Source: Fructobacillus fructosus KCTC 3544 (GTDB lineage Bacteria; Bacillota; Bacilli; Lactobacillales; Lactobacillaceae). From it: DNA of 34,161 nt. Within the stretch, counting starts at the first letter, position 1. The number at the start of each line of letters is the position of its first letter. Location of the stretch: positions 1-34,161 of the forward strand of contig NZ_JQBH01000008.1 of NCBI RefSeq assembly GCF_001438695.1. Reading direction: 5' to 3'. Positions 32,912 to 34,161 of the stretch are shown piece by piece. The notes beneath the pieces are model-generated. The model was not told the origin of the DNA, made no database searches, and was given only the letters and a program-made list of their open reading frames with translations. Position numbers and translations under genes: made by a program.

Positions 32912-33784
32912 ATGCGTCGCAACATTCATATTCTAAAAAATCATTTTTGGGTAACGGTTTCGATGGTTGTTGCCCTGCTGGTGGGTGCTGCCGTTGTGTA
33001 CGGATCGACTTTGCCAAATTCTTGGTATCAAACCCGCTTAGCCAAAGCAACGAATACAAACGCAGCAGGGACGGCGACTGTTTCAGCGGTTGCCTATACG
33101 TCAAACGATCAGGAAAAAACAGCCTTTTTGAAAGTGAAAGATGCTGTCGTAACAGTTCAAAACTTACAAAAATCTGCTTCGCTTTCAGATGGTGCGGATG
33201 CCTTTGATTCACAAAACAAGAAGACGGATAGCTCAAATTATGAAACGGCTTCTGAGGGTTCTGGTGTGGTACTACGTGCTTCTAACGGAACCGCAGACAT
33301 TATCACAAATTACCATGTGATTGAAAGCTCGGCCAAGATTCAAGTAGTGGATGCCAATGGTGATAAAGCCACGGCTACCATTATTAAATCGGACGCTAAC
33401 CAGGACTTGGCCTTAATTCGGGTGAAGTCCGCAGCCTTCAAGCAGGTGGCCACCTTGGCTAATTCTGACAAAGTCGTCACTGGTCAAAACGTGATGGCCA
33501 TCGGTTCGCCGTTAGGAGCGGCCTACTCATCGACGATGACGAAGGGAATCGTCTCCCAGGCTAAGCGCTCGTTAACTGCTAGCGAAACTAACAATCACAC
33601 GGTTTCGGTTATTCAAACGGATGCCGCCATTAACCAGGGAAATTCCGGTGGTGCGTTGATTAATGAATCGGGCCAGGTAATCGGGATTGCTTCCTCAAAA
33701 ATTACGGCCTCCGCACAAAACACGAATATCGAGGGGATGGGCTTTGCCATTCCATCGAATCAAGTGGCTGCGTTCATCAAGTAG
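32912..33784 (+). CDS. htrA: HtrA-like surface serine protease lacking a PDZ domain
   Basis: A 290-residue membrane-anchored trypsin-like protease. One N-terminal helix (residues about 12-31), then the protease domain with the full triad: His135 (ITNYHVIE), Asp165 (NQDLALI) and Ser245 (NQGNSGGALI). It stops right after GMGFAIPSNQVAAFIK, where typical HtrA proteins (about 380-430 residues) continue into a PDZ domain. The 3' flank shows no PDZ coding sequence. It is 39 bases after the kinase gene, so probably in the same operon. It should degrade misfolded exported proteins, but without PDZ control of substrate choice. Confidence 0.88.
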   Translation: MRRNIHILKNHFWVTVSMVVALLVGAAVVYGSTLPNSWYQTRLAKATNTNAAGTATVSAVAYTSNDQEKTAFLKVKDAVVTVQNLQKSASLSDGADAFDSQNKKTDSSNYETASEGSGVVLRASNGTADIITNYHVIESSAKIQVVDANGDKATATIIKSDANQDLALIRVKSAAFKQVATLANSDKVVTGQNVMAIGSPLGAAYSSTMTKGIVSQAKRSLTASETNNHTVSVIQTDAAINQGNSGGALINESGQVIGIASSKITASAQNTNIEGMGFAIPSNQVAAFIK

Positions 33785-33926
33785 CTAGAAGAAAAAGAGG
33801 GGCGGATTCCTTAGGAATCTATTTTAACTTTCAAGGCATTGCATAGGGTCTCAAAAAGCCCAGTGTAAAGCCTTTTTTATTTTTCAGCTTTCACTAAATA
33901 GCATGGTTTTTCAGACAAAATGACAC

Positions 33927-34033
33927 AAAAAGGGACACAAAAACAAACTCGATGATTGGGTGATATGACGGCGGTTATGCCGTTTTTTATTTGGAAAACA
34001 TACATAAAAAGGAACACAAAAGTAAACGATTAT
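33927..34033 (+). repeat. Imperfect direct repeat around a hairpin
   Basis: AAAAAGGGACACAAAAACAA at 33927 and AAAAAGGAACACAAAAGTAA at 34006 are similar, each followed by AAC or AACTC and GATGATT/GATTATT. A terminator-like hairpin lies between them. Confidence 0.5.
33968..33988 (+). terminator. Terminator-like hairpin
   Basis: ACGGC-GGTTAT-GCCGT followed by a T run. No gene ends nearby on the plus strand except htrA, 180 bases upstream. Confidence 0.6.
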
Positions 34034-34064
34034 TAGAAAATGTTTAATAAAGCTCTATTATACG

Positions 34065-34093
34065 TTGACTTTTCGTTTTGCTAGGGTTATCAT
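34065..34093 (+). promoter_or_regulatory. Promoter of the tRNA gene
   Basis: TTGACT (34065-34070), 17-base spacer, TATCAT (34088-34093), about 17 bases before the tRNA. Confidence 0.7.
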
Positions 34094-34109
34094 ACATACA
34101 TAAATTGAT

Positions 34110-34161
34110 TGTCTTGTAGTTCAGTTGGTAGAACACCGCACTGTTAATGCGAAGGTCGCTG
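34110..34161 (+). tRNA. tRNA-Asn (GTT), cut by the window end
   Basis: The D-arm GTTC-AGTTGGTA-GAAC and the anticodon arm CGCA-CTGTTAA-TGCG are clear; anticodon GTT (34143-34145) reads Asn codons. The start near 34110 puts the anticodon at position 34. The T-arm and acceptor 3' side lie beyond the window, so the acceptor pairing could not be checked. Confidence 0.88.

Larger units (their letters stand above)
33785..34109. other. Non-coding stretch with repeats, terminator-like hairpins and tRNA promoter
   Basis: A 325-base AT-rich gap without a supported gene. It contains a short hairpin GATTCC-TTA-GGAATC near 33807-33821, an A-rich direct repeat pair (near 33927 and 34006), a GACGGC...GCCGTTTTTT hairpin, and the promoter of the tRNA. 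Confidence 0.6.

Overview
The window looks like a chromosomal segment of a heterofermentative lactic acid bacterium, most likely of the Leuconostoc/Fructobacillus/Weissella group. The base composition is moderate, Shine-Dalgarno sites are typical low-GC Gram-positive (AGGAGG type), and dltXABCD, T-box riboswitches and a DUF4811/MFS pair are present. The genus is inferred from protein style, not from a marker gene.

Layout. (1) 1-2276: the 3' part of a large DUF1542-type surface repeat protein with an atypical sorting signal; its 5' end is lost at the window edge in unrelated sequence. (2) 2.4-8.3 kb: a Pr6Pr-family membrane protein, a flavodoxin-fold reductase, a YkcB/YkcC-like pair (PMT-type glycosyltransferase plus GT2 glycosyltransferase) and an alpha/beta hydrolase. 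(3) 8.3-11.2 kb: a polar amino acid ABC transporter on the minus strand, preceded by two tandem T-box riboswitches. Both have a UGGG T-box bulge, which fits tRNA-His, so the transporter is probably for histidine. A His-rich 45-codon ORF lies between the two T-boxes. This is the most unusual arrangement in the window. (4) 11.2-16.9 kb: an amino acid permease divergent from a LysR regulator, then a TetR regulator divergent from a 14-TM drug-type MFS exporter with its DUF4811 partner and a perfect operator palindrome, then a small membrane protein. (5) 17-20.2 kb: a second flavodoxin-fold reductase, a tiny membrane protein, and an AEC-family permease plus D-2-hydroxyacid dehydrogenase operon. A promoter is followed directly by a 26-bp perfect inverted repeat. 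(6) 20.2-24.1 kb, minus strand: a four-gene envelope operon (EIIC-like membrane protein, DUF915-type hydrolase, TPM-domain protein, LemA). (7) 24.2-33.8 kb, plus strand: dltXABCD, acpS-alr-mazF, then a CiaRH-like two-component system with a PDZ-less HtrA protease. (8) A partial tRNA-Asn with its own promoter at the right edge.

Much of the region serves the cell envelope. Alr makes D-alanine, DltA-D put it on teichoic acids, and AcpS can load the phosphopantetheine arm on DltC. The CiaRH/HtrA-like module is a plausible envelope-stress circuit; three CiaR-box-like hexamers with 5-base gaps lie upstream of its regulator. Coordinates, frames and motifs were read directly; functions come from family knowledge, and regulatory links are inferences unless stated.
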